Source: Tolypeutes matacus
Lineage: Eukaryota > Chordata > Mammalia > Cingulata > Chlamyphoridae
Length of the DNA stretch: 64,000 nucleotides
Assembly: GCA_026826555.1 (NCBI GenBank)
Contig: JAKSZT010053764.1
Span: 17,803,533-17,867,532, forward strand
Direction of reading: 5' to 3'
Shown here: piece by piece, positions 35,151-48,069 of the stretch
Numbering within the stretch: position 1 is the first letter of the stretch
Layout of the letters: each line of letters opens with the position of its first letter
The notes under the pieces: model-generated
Seen by the model: only the letters and a program-made list of their open reading frames with translations
Database searches by the model: none
Told to the model about the DNA's origin: nothing
Translations under genes and position numbers: made by a program

Positions 35151-36136
35151 ATCCTCTGACATGAGGAGAAATCTGGAACAGGTTGCTAATGGTTGGCAGC
35201 TCAAAGATATTCAGACCAAGGTCATGGAGAGTTTCTTAATCTTTCCCATTTGGTTGTACAATGCTACCTCAGCTCCAGCTATCCAGTCTGCCTTTGGAAT
35301 GGAAGAAGGAGGAACGAAGAGGGACAAAAGACAAAAAGATAGAAGGGACAGCTTCCCTTATTTCTACCCTTTAAGTGGCTGTCCCAGGAACCCCACCAGC
35401 TATTCCCACTTAAATTTAGTTAGCCACCTATTATGTAACTTATTTCTTTAAGGAAAAGTCATCTTTAGTCCAGGATTTTATCTTTTCCTTTTTTTTTTTT
35501 AAGGTTCTTATCTTATATTCTGTTACATTACATATCATTACTTTACATTATATTGTATTTTAGTTTTTAGCATTTCACCACCTTTACTTTGTCTCTCTCC
35601 CTTTCAAGTAATTTGAACCACTTGAAAGTGAGTTGCAGACCTTGTGAAACTTTACCTCCAAATTTCTAATCAGGTATCCTCTAAGAATAAGGATGTTCTT
35701 GGCTATATAACCAAAATATATTAATCATAACCAAGAAATTTATCTTTGATACAACAATATTAATTATATATAGTTATATCTTAAAATATGATCTGCATTT
35801 AAATGAATTTTATATTAGTATTTGTCATGTAGAACATATTAATATTTCCCCACTTATAACCCAAATACCTTTATAGCAAGTCTCTTTTTTTTTTTTTTTG
35901 ACACAGGATCTAATCAAAGATCATGCATTATGTTTGGTTGTCATGTCTGTTTAGTCTCCTTCAATCTGGAATGAACTGTCTCCGTTCCTTTTCTTTGGGT
36001 TTTATGATGTGGATATTTTTAGAGTTCAGGTTAGTTCTTTTGTTATACAGTCTCATTTTTCTGATCATTACTTCATGATTGGATTAATGTTAGGCATTTT
36101 TGGCAAGAGTATTATGTAGATGATGTTGTTTACTAC

Positions 36137-36597
36137 TGTGGTGAATTGAATTGTGTACCCCAGTTTGGTCTTGGGTTACATTCTGGTGGGTGTGGACCCA
36201 TTATAAATAGGATCTCTTCAAGATGTTACTTCAGTCAAGGTGTAACCTAACTAAATCAGGTTGGGTTTTAATACCAGTTACTGGAGTCCTTTAATAGCAG
36301 AGTGAGAGTCAGACAGAGATTGAAGCTAGGGGGAGCAGCCAGCAGCTGGAAGTCAGTAGAACTCAGAAGAGAAAGGAGAGGATGCCATCGTGTGCATTGA
36401 CATGTGGCAGAAAAGGCAAGAACCAAGGATTGCCAGCAGCCAGCCCCAGAACACCACAATCTTCTGGGAGAAAGCATTGCCTTGCTGATGGCTTCATTTT
36501 GGACTTCTCCTAGCCTCAAAACTGTGAGCCAAAAATTCCCATTGTTTAAGCCAACCCATTGTATGGCATTTATTTTAGTAGCTAGGAAACTAAAACA
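36137..36597 (+). mobile_element. MLT1-like solo LTR inside the L1M
   Basis: Starts TGTGGTGAATTGAATTGTGT and ends GTAGCTAGGAAACTAAAACA. The flanks ACTAC (36132-36136) and ATTAC (36598-36602) are a possible 5-base duplication with one change. It is related to the LTR at 2505-2922. Confidence 0.85.
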
Positions 36598-36766
36598 ATT
36601 ACCTACTGCATTACACCAGGAAGCACAGAATCCTAGTTTGTCCTAACATTTCTCGTGCTAAGTTTGATCACCTGGTTAGGGTGGTGTCACCAGATTTCTC
36701 CATTGTAAAGGTCCTTTTCAAAATTAATAAGCTTCTGAAACTATCCAGTTCTCCAACAGCCTTTCT

Positions 36767-37610
36767 TTTCTTTCTTTCTTTTTTTTTTAACAAATCAATT
36801 TTATTGATACATATTAATAATACATCATGAATCCATCCAAAATGTACAATCAGTGGTATTTGGTATAATTACATAGCTGTGCATTCATCACTTCAATCAT
36901 TATTAGAGCATTTTCATTATTCCAATGATAAAAATAAAAAACAAAAAGACAAACAACAAAAAAATCTCATCACCTCTCAACCTCTCTGTTTTCCCTGCGG
37001 TACATAGCTGCTATTCTGTTTCCATCTCCCTAGTTTATTTGTATTTGTATTTTGTAAAAACAGTCATATATGCAATATTACCCTTATTCACATTTCATAT
37101 GAGGTTTCACTATGTTATATAGTCCCATACTATATTTTTAAAATTTCTTTTTAGTAATATACATGTCCTTAGACTTTCCCTTTCAACCATTGCCATACCC
37201 GTATAATAGCTCTGTTAGTTACAAACACTGTGATGTACTTTCACCAGTCTATTCATTTCCAAAGATTTACAAACAACCTTTTTGCCAATTCTGTACAGAT
37301 TAACCCTCAGCTTTCCATTCTCTGCCCTCATTCTATTTTCTGGTGACTTATATTCTATTATTAACACCATTAGTTTACATAATATATTTAGTTTATAATA
37401 ACGGAATCATATCGTATTTGTCATTTTGTGTCTGGCTTGCTTCACTAAATATAATGTCCTCCAGGTTCATCCATGTTGTCATATGCTTCACGACTTCATT
37501 TCTTCTTATAGCTGTATAATATTTCATTTTGTATATATACCACAATTTGTTTTTCCATTCATTGCAATGACCTTTCTTGCAATGGTTTTAGCATCTGTTG
37601 ATCATACTTG
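36767..37610 (-). mobile_element. L1 3' end, antisense, 5'-truncated
   Basis: Starts at a poly(T), the complement of its tail, then carries GATACATATTAATAATACAT and later GTCTGGCTTGCTTCACTAAA, CCTCCAGGTTCATCCATGTT and AGCTGTATAATATTTCATTT, which are standard for the L1 3' terminal complement. Confidence 0.85.
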
Positions 37611-38159
37611 TCCGAATCAGTGATTATGTTGTTGATTACTTAATGGTGATTTCCTGATTTTATCATTCCCATGTTTATTTCCTAATATTCTTCTACTAGA
37701 AAGAAGAGCTTCTTTCTCCTTTTTTTAATTAAAAAATTTTTTTTTATTAAATAATCACTATAGATCATGGATTCATGGATTCTTTTTAAAACATTTCAGT
37801 GTGCTATAATTCATTAGTACTATTATTCTTTGTGATGCTTAAATCGTCCCAAGTTTAGCCAGTGGTAGCCACTTCAAGTCAGTTCCTGTGTCCTTTTGGC
37901 ATGTCCCCATTAAGTACTTCCTTTCTTTTGGCAGGACAGGAAGTTTCAGGCTTACTTTGTACCTTCCCTGCCCCAGACCAGGAATCTGTCATTTTTCTGA
38001 GGAACTCAGGTTCCTTTCCGAGGGGAATAATATTAGGAAATGTGGGTGGAAGGGTGTCCTTTTTGCCACTGGGGCATCATTGCTTCTAGGCCTTTTCCTC
38101 GTTAGGATATATATTAGAAAAAGATGAGTTTCAGTTAAAATACAACATTACAGGGTTCT

Positions 38160-39640
38160 TTCTCACATTTTCTCATTGCACATTTTTCAGTGGGAACGCT
38201 AGTTTGTTTATTTGCTCTGTCCTAACGATAGAGAAGAGATACTTTTAGCTTTAATTTCTAAGGTAGTAGAAATTAGTTTTAAAATTGATTATGTACTACA
38301 TATAAATTTTAATATGCTGAGATAAGAGTGTAAAATTTATCTGAGACACTGAGTGAGCATGGAGATATTCTGTAATTGGCAGCATACTGGCCTTGGTAGA
38401 ATTTGTGAGTAAAGGATTCTGGTTATATTGTACCAATAATGTCATTTCCCCCCTACCTCCACTCCAGCAGTTACACATTGTAATTAGGCTGTTTGAAATG
38501 TATTTTTCAGAGCATCTGGGAAATCAGTTTTATGATCCCCACTTTAAGCACATTTGACACAACTATTTAAATATTTAAGACAATTACACATTTGAAGTGC
38601 CCTGAGGACCATATGATTGGGATGATTTTTATTATAAAGGCTTTTTATTTTACTTCAGGGCCTCTGACATTTCTTGTTGGGCTCTACTGTCCTTGGAGAC
38701 AAAGGAGTTAGTTATTCATTAGCATTTGTGGGTTATTCATTATTGTCGGTCAGAAAAAGTAGAATAACATCAACAAAAGACACCAAACTAATTTTGATTA
38801 AAAAACTCTTTTATGTCACTTAAGACTAGTGTTTCTTGTAAAGACCTGATTTAAAAAGAATAATCTAGTGTGTGAACCTGGGAGGTCTAAATATTCATGT
38901 ACTTTCAATAATACGTCGAGTTTTATTTTTATTTGTTTCTCTTTGTGATTGTCTAATTCAGTTGATTATAACCTGGAGTTTAAGTTAAAGCTTGATCCCT
39001 GGGCTAGCTAGCTTTATGTTTTTGTCCCTGCCACATCATAAATTTAAAAATTCTACCATTGATTTAAAATATTACTTACCTATATTATTCCTTGACTTAA
39101 GTTTGTCCCTGGAAAAACAACAGGCAATGAAAAAAACCTGCTGACACCAGCCAGAGCACCATGCTGAATGCAGTCATGTTAGAACTGGGACAAAAATAGC
39201 ACTTGAAGTCCCATATTTTGGAAGAGATGCAGTTAATATATTAGCTAAAGAAAGTTGGGACAAATACTTGGTTACTTTTAGTTTTTTTTGCTTCTGCTTT
39301 TTAATCATTTATATTTCCTTATACTTGCAATGTGGCTTCCTGCAGAATTAGAGCAAATAAAGTTAATATTCCATAAAGGTTCCAAAAATAATCCAACCAG
39401 TCAGAGACCAAAGGCATTATTCCACTTGAGGTAGCCAAAGTTTTTGTTTAGTCTCGCCAACAAGGCAGGTGAAATGCAATGTTTACTTTTGTTTACTCTC
39501 TGGGTTACACAGAGTCCAATTTGTGCGATTTATTGTTGCTGGGTGTAAATCAAATTGATGATGGGTTTCCCAGGATTACTAAATGCAGACATGATTTGCT
39601 TCAGTTATAAAAGCTGTTTGTCAGCCTCATAACATTCCTC
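38160..39640. other. Intronic DNA, nothing recognised
   Basis: AT-rich, without a supported gene or named repeat. Confidence 0.5.
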
Positions 39641-40499
39641 CTTTAAAAGAGCATATTTTGAGACTTCCAGGAAGATGACATTGGAGTAGGTAGGCAGGGC
39701 TCAATTGTCTTACAGAAACAACAGAGGAAGGGGAAAAATCTGTCTGAGGGAGGTGCTTTGGGGATCTGCAGACCACAGAAGATCTGCACATTGAGCAGGA
39801 GGGCGAGGGACAGAGAGACAAAGAAACCAAAATGAAAACCATGAGTTACTAGCCCTCCTGGCTGGGAATGGCACCCATCCCCCACATTCAAGGTGAACAG
39901 CCTGGGTAAAACCCATGGCTCACTGCAGCCAACAGAGAAGGGTACAGATGTCTTCCTCCCTGGGAAGAGGGAGGGTGTGGTGAAGGGTGGAGAATGGTTT
40001 CTCTTCAGTGAGTTTGACCAGCAGAGCCCACTTGGAATATCAGTTCTGGCCAGACCAGAATCAAGGGCAAGTGGAGGTTGAAAGAGACATCTCCATGGAA
40101 AGATTTGTAGAACACCACTATCTGATGGCAGATTCAGAGACTACAGAAAGAAAATCTGCGTTTTGGAGTATCATGCCTCAAACTCCTTGGAACTGATCTG
40201 TGCCCTATTAGTGAATCCTTGGCCTTATTTTGATATCTGAAGCTGGACAATTTTAAAGACTTAGGATAAGTTGAACCAAAAATCAAAGAAGAGCCATGAA
40301 ACAAAAACACTGGGCAAGAGAGAGAAATTGTCAGAGTAAATTTACCGACATAATCAGATTCCTAGACATAGGCAAAAACCTACAAGCCATACTAAGAAAC
40401 AGGAAGAGATTCCCCAGGCAAAGGAGCAAACCAAAAATTCTGACAAGACACAGGATTTAAGATGACTAAACAATGATAATCACACAAATCTCCTAAATC

Positions 40500-41393
40500 A
40501 ATTCAAGGAGTTGAAGGAAAATATGGTTAAAGAAATAAAGGATATTAAAAAGACATGGAGTGAGCATAAAGAACAATTTGAAAGTCTGCAAAGAAAAGTA
40601 ACAGAGCTTATGGAAATGAGAAACACAATGGATGAAATTAAAAATACATTAGAGGGGAGTGGATGTAGCTCATGTGGTTGAGCACCTGCTTCTCATGTAC
40701 GAGGTCCTGGATTCAATCCCCGGTATGTCCTAAAAAAATAACATTAGAGGCATGTAAGTGCAGGTTTGAAGTGGCAGAAGAACAAATAAGTGAAATTGAG
40801 GACAGATTATCTGAACTTGAAAAGACAGGAGAATAGACAGAAAAAAGATTGGAAAAAATGGAACAGAGTCTCCGAGAATTGAATGACAACATGAAACACA
40901 CAAACATATGCATTATTGGTGTCCCAGAAGGAGAAGAGAAATAACACTTGAGAAAGAAAGAATACTTGAGGAGGTAATGACCGAGAATTTCCCAACCCTT
41001 ATGGAAGACATAAATATCAGTATCCAAGAAGGACAATACACCCTAAACAGAATAAATCTGACTAGACTTCGAGAACACCTGCTATTCAGAATGACAAATA
41101 CCAGAGATAAAGAGGATTCTGAAAGCAGCAAGAGAAAAGCAAAATATCATATACAAGGGAAGCTCAGTAAGACTAAGTGCTGATCTCTCATCAGAAACCA
41201 TGGTGACAAGAAGGCAGTGGTATGATGTATTGAAGGTTCTGAAAGAGAAAAACTGCCAGGCAAGAATTCTGTGTCCAGAAAAACTGCCCTTCAAACATGA
41301 GGGTGAGTTTAAAGTCTTCACAGACAAACAACAACTGAGAGAGCATGTTGCCAAAAGACTAGCTTTACAAGAGATACTAAAGGAAGTGCTGTA
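40500..41393 (+). pseudogene. L1 ORF1 relic (RNA-binding chaperone of the L1 RNP), broken
   Basis: An N-terminal coiled-coil stretch, a GVPEGE-like motif near 40918 and the C-terminal phrases RQWYDVLKVLKEKN and AKRLALQEILKEVL are readable in different frames. The frame is split by a SINE and by frameshifts, so no full protein can be made. Confidence 0.8.
40656..40740 (+). mobile_element. DAS-type SINE inside L1 ORF1
   Basis: A-box-like TAGCTCATGTGGTTGAGCA and B-box-like GGATTCAATCCCC, with a short A tail. Flanked by ACATTAGAGG at 40646-40655 and 40741-40750. Confidence 0.85.
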
Positions 41394-43140
41394 GTTTGAA
41401 AGGAAAAGACATGGGCTAGAGACTTGGAAGAGATAACGATTATGAGTAATGGTAAATTAAAGAGTAAAAAGACAGACAATAGTAACATATGACAACACAA
41501 AGCCAAAGGATAAAATGGACAAGTAAGTAATGCCACTGCTGTAATAACATTGAATGTTAATGGCTTGAACTCCCCCATTAAAAGACATAGACTGACAGAG
41601 TGGGTATAAAATATAAGCCATCTATATGCTGTCTACAAGAGACTCACCTTAGATGTAAGGACACAATCAGGTTGAAACTGAAAGGTTGGATAAAGATATT
41701 CAATGCAAATAGTAATAAAAAAAAAGTCTGTAGTGATAATAATATCAGACAAAATAGATTTTAAATGCAAAACTGTTATAAGAGATGAAAAAGGTCATTA
41801 TATATTAATAAAAGGGGCAATTAACCAAGAAAAAAATAACTATAGTGAATATTTATGCTTCTAACCTGGGTGTCCCAAGATAAATGAGGCACACAGTGGC
41901 AAAACTGAAGGGAGAAATAGATGTCTCTGCAATAATAGTTGGAGACTTGAATACACCACTCTTGGCATTGGATAGGACATCTGGACAGAGGATAAATAAA
42001 GAAACAGAGAGCTTGAATAATATGATAAATGAATCAAACCTAACAGATATTTATAGAGCATTACACTGAAAACAGCAAGATATGCATTCTTCTCAAGTGC
42101 TCATGGATCCTTCTCCAGGATAAACCATATGTTGGATCACAAGACAGGCCTCAATAAATTTGAAAAGACTGATGTTATACAAAGCACTTCCTATGATCAT
42201 AACGGAATGAAGCTGGAAATCAGTAATGGATGGTAAAATGGAACATTCACAAATATATGGAGATTAAACAATACACTCTTAAATAATCAGTGGGTCAAAG
42301 AACAAATTGCAAAAGACATTGGTTAATATCTCAAGACGAATAAAAGTGAGAATACAACATATCAAAACTTATGGAATTTAGCAAAGGCAGTGCAAGAGGG
42401 AAATTTATAGCCCTCAACACTTGCATTAAAAAAGAAGAAAGAACTAAAATCGAAGGCCTAATTGCACATCCAGTGGAACTAGAAAAAGAACATCAAACTC
42501 ATCCCATATTGAACTGAAAGAAGAAATAATAAAGATCAGAGCAGAAATAAATGAAATTGAGAACAAAAAATAATATAATCAACAAAACCAAAAGTTGGTC
42601 TTCAAGAAGATCAACAAAATCGATGAACCCTTAAATAGACAGAAAATAAGATAGAAGATACAAATAAATAACAGCAGAAACGAGATGGGGAACATCACCA
42701 CTGACCCCACAGAAATAAGAGATCATAAGAGGATACTATGAGCAAATGCATGCCACAACTGGACAATGTAGACGAAATGGTCACATATCTATAAACACAT
42801 TAACAAGTTGCACTGACCCTGGAAGAAATAGAAGACCTCAACAAACCAATCACAAGTAAAGAGATTGAAACAATCATCAAAAACCTCCCCCAAATGAAAA
42901 GCCCAGGACAAGATGGCTTCACAGGTGAGTTCTACCAAGCATTCAAAGAAGATTTAATACCAATCTTACTTGAACTCTTCCAAAAAATTGAACAGGAAGG
43001 AACACTGCCAGACTCTTTCTATGAAGCCAATTTTGCCCTAATAACAAAGCCAGATAAAGATACTACTGAAAAAAAAAAAAAAAGAAAATTACAGACCAAT
43101 ATCTTTAATGAATATAGATGCAAAAATCCTCAACAAAATA

Positions 43141-43264
43141 CTTGCAAACCAAAAGCACATTAAAAGAAGTATACACCACATTCAAGTGGGTTTTATCCCA
43201 GGCTTGCAAACCAAAAGCACATTGAAAGAAGTATACACCACATTCAAGTGGGTTTTATCCCAGG
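43141..43264 (+). repeat. 62-base tandem duplication in L1 ORF2
   Basis: 43141-43202 is repeated at 43203-43264 with one visible base change (ATTAAAAG against ATTGAAAG). A 62-base insertion shifts the reverse transcriptase frame. Confidence 0.95.
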
Positions 43265-43964
43265 TATGCAAGGGTGGTTCAACACAAAAAACATCATTTA
43301 GTGTAATAAACCACATTAATGAACTGAAGAAGAAAAATCACATGATCCTCTTCATTGACACAGAAAAGACATTTGACAAAATACAGCATCCTTTCTTGAT
43401 AAAAACACCCTGAAAGAGAGGAAGGAATAGAAAGAGGCTTTTACAACATGGTAAAATAGATATATGAAAAACCCACAGCTAGCCTTGTACTTAGTGGTGA
43501 AAAACTAGAAGCTTTCCTGCTGAGATTGGGAATCAGACATGCATGCCCACTGTCACTACTGTTATCAGTATTGTACTAGAAGTTCTAGCTAGAGTAATTA
43601 GGAAAGAAAAAGAAGTGGAAGGCACCCAAAGGAAGAAAGGAAGAAGAAAATTTTTCACTATATGCCGATGATTTGATGCTATACTTAGAAAATTCTGAAA
43701 TATCTACAATAAAGCTCCTAGAACTACTAGACGAGTTCAGCAAAGTGGCAGGATACAAGATTAATATGCAGAAATTGGTAGTGTTTTTATACAATATTAA
43801 TGAGCAATCTGAGGAGGAAGTCAGAAAAAAATTCCATTTACAATAGTGATGAAAAGAATCAAATATTTAGGAATAAACTTAACCAAGGATGTAAAGAATC
43901 TGTATTCAGACAACTATAAAACATTGCTAAAAGAAACCAAAGAAGACCTAAATAAATGGAAGGA

Positions 43965-44158
43965 TGTGGGGAAGCGGCTGTGGCTCAATCAGTAGGGCTC
44001 CCGTTTACCATATGGGAGGCCCCGGGTTCGGTTCCCGGGGCCTCCTGGTGAAGGCAAGCCCGCCCGCACGGCGTGGTTAGCTGACCCAGAGAGCACAAGC
44101 AGCAAGGGGGGGATAAATGAATAAATAAAATCTTAAAAAAAAAATAAAAATAAAAAAA
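43965..44158 (+). mobile_element. DAS-type SINE inside L1 ORF2, long form
   Basis: TGGCTCAATCAGTAGGGC and GGTTCGGTTCCC boxes, followed by a longer GC-rich body (GGCAAGCCCGCCCGCACG, then GAGAGCACAAGCAGCAAG) and an A-rich tail. Perfect 16-base duplication TAAATAAATGGAAGGA at 43949-43964 and 44159-44174. Confidence 0.9.
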
Positions 44159-46539
44159 TAAATAAATGGAAGGACGTTCCGTGTTCGTGGATTGGAAGAC
44201 TAAATTGCATTAAGATGTCATTTTTAGTAAACTGATTTACAGATTCAACACAATCCCAATAAAAACTCCAACAGCCTTTTTTAAAAAAGAAATGGAAAAG
44301 CCAATTATCAAACTTATTTGGAAGGATAAGGGGTCCTGAATAGCCCAACATGTCTTAAATAAAAAGAATAAAGTTGGAGTACTCTCATTTCCTGACTTTA
44401 AAACATACGCTTAGCTGCAGTGGCAAAACAAACAAAGAACAAAACAGCATGGTACTGGCATAAAGATACACATATTGACCAATGCAACTGAACTGAAAAC
44501 TCAGAAATAGACCCCCACTTCTATGGTTAAGTGATTAGCAATGACCATAAAACTAGACGAAAATGTAGGGAAACATCTCTAAGATCTTGTGATAGGTGGT
44601 AGATTCTTAAACCTTACACGCAAAGCACAAGAATGAAAGAAAAATATAGATAAATGGGAGCTTGTTAAAATTAAACACTTTTGTTCTTCAAAAGACTTTG
44701 TCAGAAAAGTAAAATGTCAGCCTACTCAATGGGAGAAAATATTTGGAAACCACATACTGATAAGGGTTTGATTTCCATGTTATATAATGAGATCATACAA
44801 CTCAACGATAAAAAGACAAGCAACCCAATTTAAAAATGGGCAAAAGACTTTAATAGACATTTTTCCAAAGAGGAAATACAAATTGCCATAAAGCACATGA
44901 AAAAATGTTCAACATCACTAGCTACTAGGGAAATGCAGATGAAACCTACAATGAACTATCATTTCATACCTTAGAATGGCCATTATTAAAAACAAAACAA
45001 AACAGAAAATGACAAGTTCTAGGGAGGATGTGGAGAAACTGGAAGACTCCTTCACTGTTGGTGGTGATATAGAATGGTGCAGCCTCTGTGGAAGACAGTT
45101 TGGTGGTACCTCAAGAAGCTGAATATAGAACTCCCATGTGATCCAACAATCTCGTTACTAAGAATATATTCAGAAGAACTGAAAGTAAGCACTCAAACTG
45201 ACATTTGCACGTTGATGTTAATATCAGCATTATACACAATTGCTAAAATATGTAAACAACCCAAATGTCCATCAACTGATGAATAGACACACAAAATGTG
45301 ATATATACATACAATGGAATAGTATTCCGCTGTAATAACAAATGAATTGGGATGCATCTAACAGCATGGATGAACTTTCAAGACATTATGTTGAGTGAAA
45401 TAAGCCAGACACAAAAGGACAAGTATTTTTTTTTATCTCACTGATATGAATTAAATATGATGAGTAAACTTATGGTTGTCAACTCTAGAGTATAGGCTAC
45501 TAGGAGCTAGAATGTGGGTTGAGAATGGGAGCTGATGTTTAATGTATGTAGAATTTCTAATAAGGCTTCTTGTAAAATTGTGGAGATGAATTGAGTTGAT
45601 GGTAACACATTATAGTGAGTATAACTAATACTGCTGATTTATAAATGTGATTGTGGCTAAAAGGGGTAGTCTAGAGATGTAACTGTCAATTGTAAGGAAG
45701 CTAGAGGATAATCCGGGGACTGTGTAACAGTGATTTCAATGATGGATGAAGATTGTGGTTAATAGTATAAATATAGGAATATTCTTTTACAAGATGTTAA
45801 GAATATGGTGATACATGGGAAAATTACAACTGATATAACCTATGGATGATGGTTAACAGTAATATTGTAATATGTTTGTAGCAATGGAAAAGAAGAAATT
45901 ATATCAATTGTAAGGGACAACAATAGGGGGGTATATGGGGATTTGGGATTTTTCTTTTTGGAGTAATGAAAATGTTCTAAAATTGACTGAGGTGATGATA
46001 GCACAATTCTGTGTTGAAAATGAGAGCCACGGAGTGTACACTTTGAATGGATTGCACAAGGCATGGGACTGTATGACACAGTGAATCCTGTTGTAGAAGA
46101 CGGACTGTGGTTAACAGAACAAATATGAGAACGTACTCTCATGCACTATGACAAATGTATAATATTAACTCAGGGTGTTAATAATAATCGGTGGGTTGGG
46201 GGAGAATACTCCAAATGTCAGATATGAGCCATAGTTAGTAGTAATAGTTTGACAATGTTCTTTCATAGTTTGTAACAAATGTTTCATAACAGTGCAAGGT
46301 GTTAGTGGTGGGGTGATTTATGGGAACCCTAAATGATGAGATGCATGTTTTTTTGTTGTTAAGTTCACAACCTTTACTATATACTTGTTTATGTATGTTC
46401 ATGCATCACTAAATTTTTTTAAATAAAAAAAAAGAATATTTCATCCTCCCCTCTCAAATACTAGAGTACATGAAGCTGAAATGTAACATCCATGAGTCAC
46501 CTATAGCATCCTCTAAGAAACAGGAACAGGGACAGCCTT

Positions 46540-46700
46540 GGGCTTCTACAGTGCTTTGTAGTTCACATACTTTCATATTGATTATCTTATGTTATTTGAG
46601 TAAAGACACAATCCGCTAGGCAGGGCAAGTATAATTGGCCCCATTTTAGGGAAGGAGAGGCTGAGGCTCAGTTTGCTAGAGAACTCATTCTTCATGAACT
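46540..46700 (-). mobile_element. MIR SINE relic
   Basis: ATAATTGGCCCCATTTTAGG then GGAGAGGCTGAGGCTCAG, in MIR antisense order. Confidence 0.65.
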
Positions 46701-46709
46701 ATGTGGGTT

Positions 46710-47220
46710 TAACTGAATAGGACTCCACAATCTGAGACCTCCTGCTACAGGAACTCTGAGAAATCTCGGCCCTGCTTTCCATTAGAGGTTGCTGCCATGC
46801 CTGGAAGAGAATACATTTAAAAACTCAAAACCATTCAGCTATCATTTCCATTGATGAGCTAAGGAAATAGCCTTTTGCTCCTCTTTTGGAAAATTATACT
46901 TGACAGTTTTTAACAACTGTCCCTTCTGAGCATGGAGGGTATTGTCTTCCTGGGCAGGAATGAGGCAGCCTTTGGGTTTTTGACCACCTGAGTGACATCA
47001 GTACATGTACAGTTCCATGCTTCTGTCTTTATGAAGTCTCTAAAGTCAGGCAGGTGAATATCATGAATATGAATAGACTTGCTACTTTAGATCTATTAGA
47101 TTTTTAAGTACGCGATGGATGGTGACTTGTATTTAATACATGTTTTCATGCCTGCCTTATTTGACTAATGAATGAAATAGAAGGTCATCATTGCCTCTGA
47201 CAAACACATTAAAAATGAGG
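46710..47220. other. Intronic DNA, nothing recognised
   Basis: No supported gene or repeat. Confidence 0.5.
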
Positions 47221-47234
47221 CGACTTGTGGTATA

Positions 47235-47420
47235 GCACCGTGCTGCTCAAGTATTGTGTGGGGACCAGCAGCCTCCACTTTCTCTGGGCACTGGTTAGAA
47301 ATGCACCGTCTAAGGGCCACCCCAGACCTACTGAACCAGAATCTGCATTTTAACAAGATGTTCAGGTGATTCATTTGCACAGACTGGCTTCAGGGCTATG
47401 TGACAAGCACAGTCCCAAAA
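47235..47420 (+). mobile_element. MER5-type DNA transposon
   Basis: GTGTGGGGACCAGCAGCC, GGTTAGAAATGCACCGTC, CCTACTGAACCAGAATCTGC and TTTTAACAAGATGTTCAGGT in consensus order. A separate MER5-like tail, AAAGTTTGAGAAGCACTGG, occurs at about 47920. Confidence 0.9.
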
Positions 47421-47429
47421 AGCACTATG

Positions 47430-47880
47430 TTTAAAAGTTGTATTGGAGTTTAATGCTCTATCATCACTCTCTTGACACTCTTAATTTTGTGTTTGAATTT
47501 GTGTATTGTAAGTGAAGTCTGGTGGGTCATTGGAGCATGTGCTGGGGGCCTGGAGTCTTGGTTAATGCTTGGTCCCACTTCCTGCTGGATGGGTTCTCAG
47601 CAGTTGGCTCTCCCTCCCCTCCCTTGACCCAGGGACCACTGCTGCCCTTGTCCCCCTGGCATGGCTCTGGATGCTGGTGGGAGAGGGCTGGCTTAGATGC
47701 ATGTGCTCCACATGCCAAGTCACAAGGTAGGACCTGCACTTGCCCTGTGAGTACCCCTGTGTCCAAGGGATCACAAATTTAAATAGCAAATAACGAATAC
47801 CACGACAAGTCAAGAGAGAGACCAGAGAAGAAAGGAAAAAGCTTTTTCCTGCTTTTAAAACAAGGGGCACAGTGTTTTCA
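47430..47880. other. Intronic DNA, nothing recognised
   Basis: GC-richer, with overlapping frames on both strands of up to 102 codons that show no recognisable domain. Confidence 0.45.
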
Positions 47881-47937
47881 TTTTACACAAATTATGTAGT
47901 TAATCTTGCAAGTGCACAGTAAAGTTTGAGAAGCACT

Positions 47938-48062
47938 GGCATGGGAAAAAGAGCATGACCTCAGAAGACCCACAATCCAGTTCAGGTTTTGCTGGCATGC
48001 AACCTTGAGTAAGCCACTTTACCTCCCTGCCTCGGTTTCCTCATCTAGGCAAAGGGCAGAAC
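47938..48062 (+). mobile_element. MIR SINE relic, sense
   Basis: CAACCTTGAGTAAGCCACTT and CCTCGGTTTCCTCATCTAGG. Confidence 0.75.
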
Positions 48063-48069
48063 CAGCTGG

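Larger units (their letters stand above)
35510..38125 (-). mobile_element. Old L1M LINE 3' region, antisense, broken by two later insertions
   Basis: L1M 3' UTR complement in order: AGTGAGTTGCAGACC, then GTTGTCATGTCTGTTTAGTC, CACCAGATTTCTCCATTGTA, GAAAGAAGAGCTTCTTTCTC, GTCCTTTTGGCATGTCCCCA and GCATCATTGCTTCTAGGCC. An LTR (36137-36597) and a younger L1 piece (36767-37610) interrupt it. Confidence 0.75.
41530..45290 (+). pseudogene. L1 ORF2 relic (endonuclease and reverse transcriptase), broken
   Basis: Readable parts: the endonuclease start ITLNVNGLNSP near 41548, SNLTDIYRALH near 42033, [13 protein letters not shown] near 42897, the reverse transcriptase box YADD near 43660, and a C-terminal PLWKTVWWYLKK near 45077. 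Stops, frameshifts, a 62-base tandem duplication and a SINE interrupt it. Confidence 0.85.
39660..46435 (+). mobile_element. Nearly full-length, inactive L1 retrotransposon
   Basis: Layout: 5'UTR (about 39660-40450), ORF1 relic (to about 41390), ORF2 relic (about 41530-45290) and 3'UTR ending in an A-rich tail near 46424. Many stops and frameshifts make it dead. AAAAGAGCATATTT before it and AAAAGAATATTT after it may be an eroded target-site duplication. Two SINEs (40656-40740 and 43965-44158) inserted later. Confidence 0.85.

Noticed and set aside
40713..41578. Several minus-strand frames of 86-107 codons
   Set aside because: Antisense shadows of L1 ORF1.
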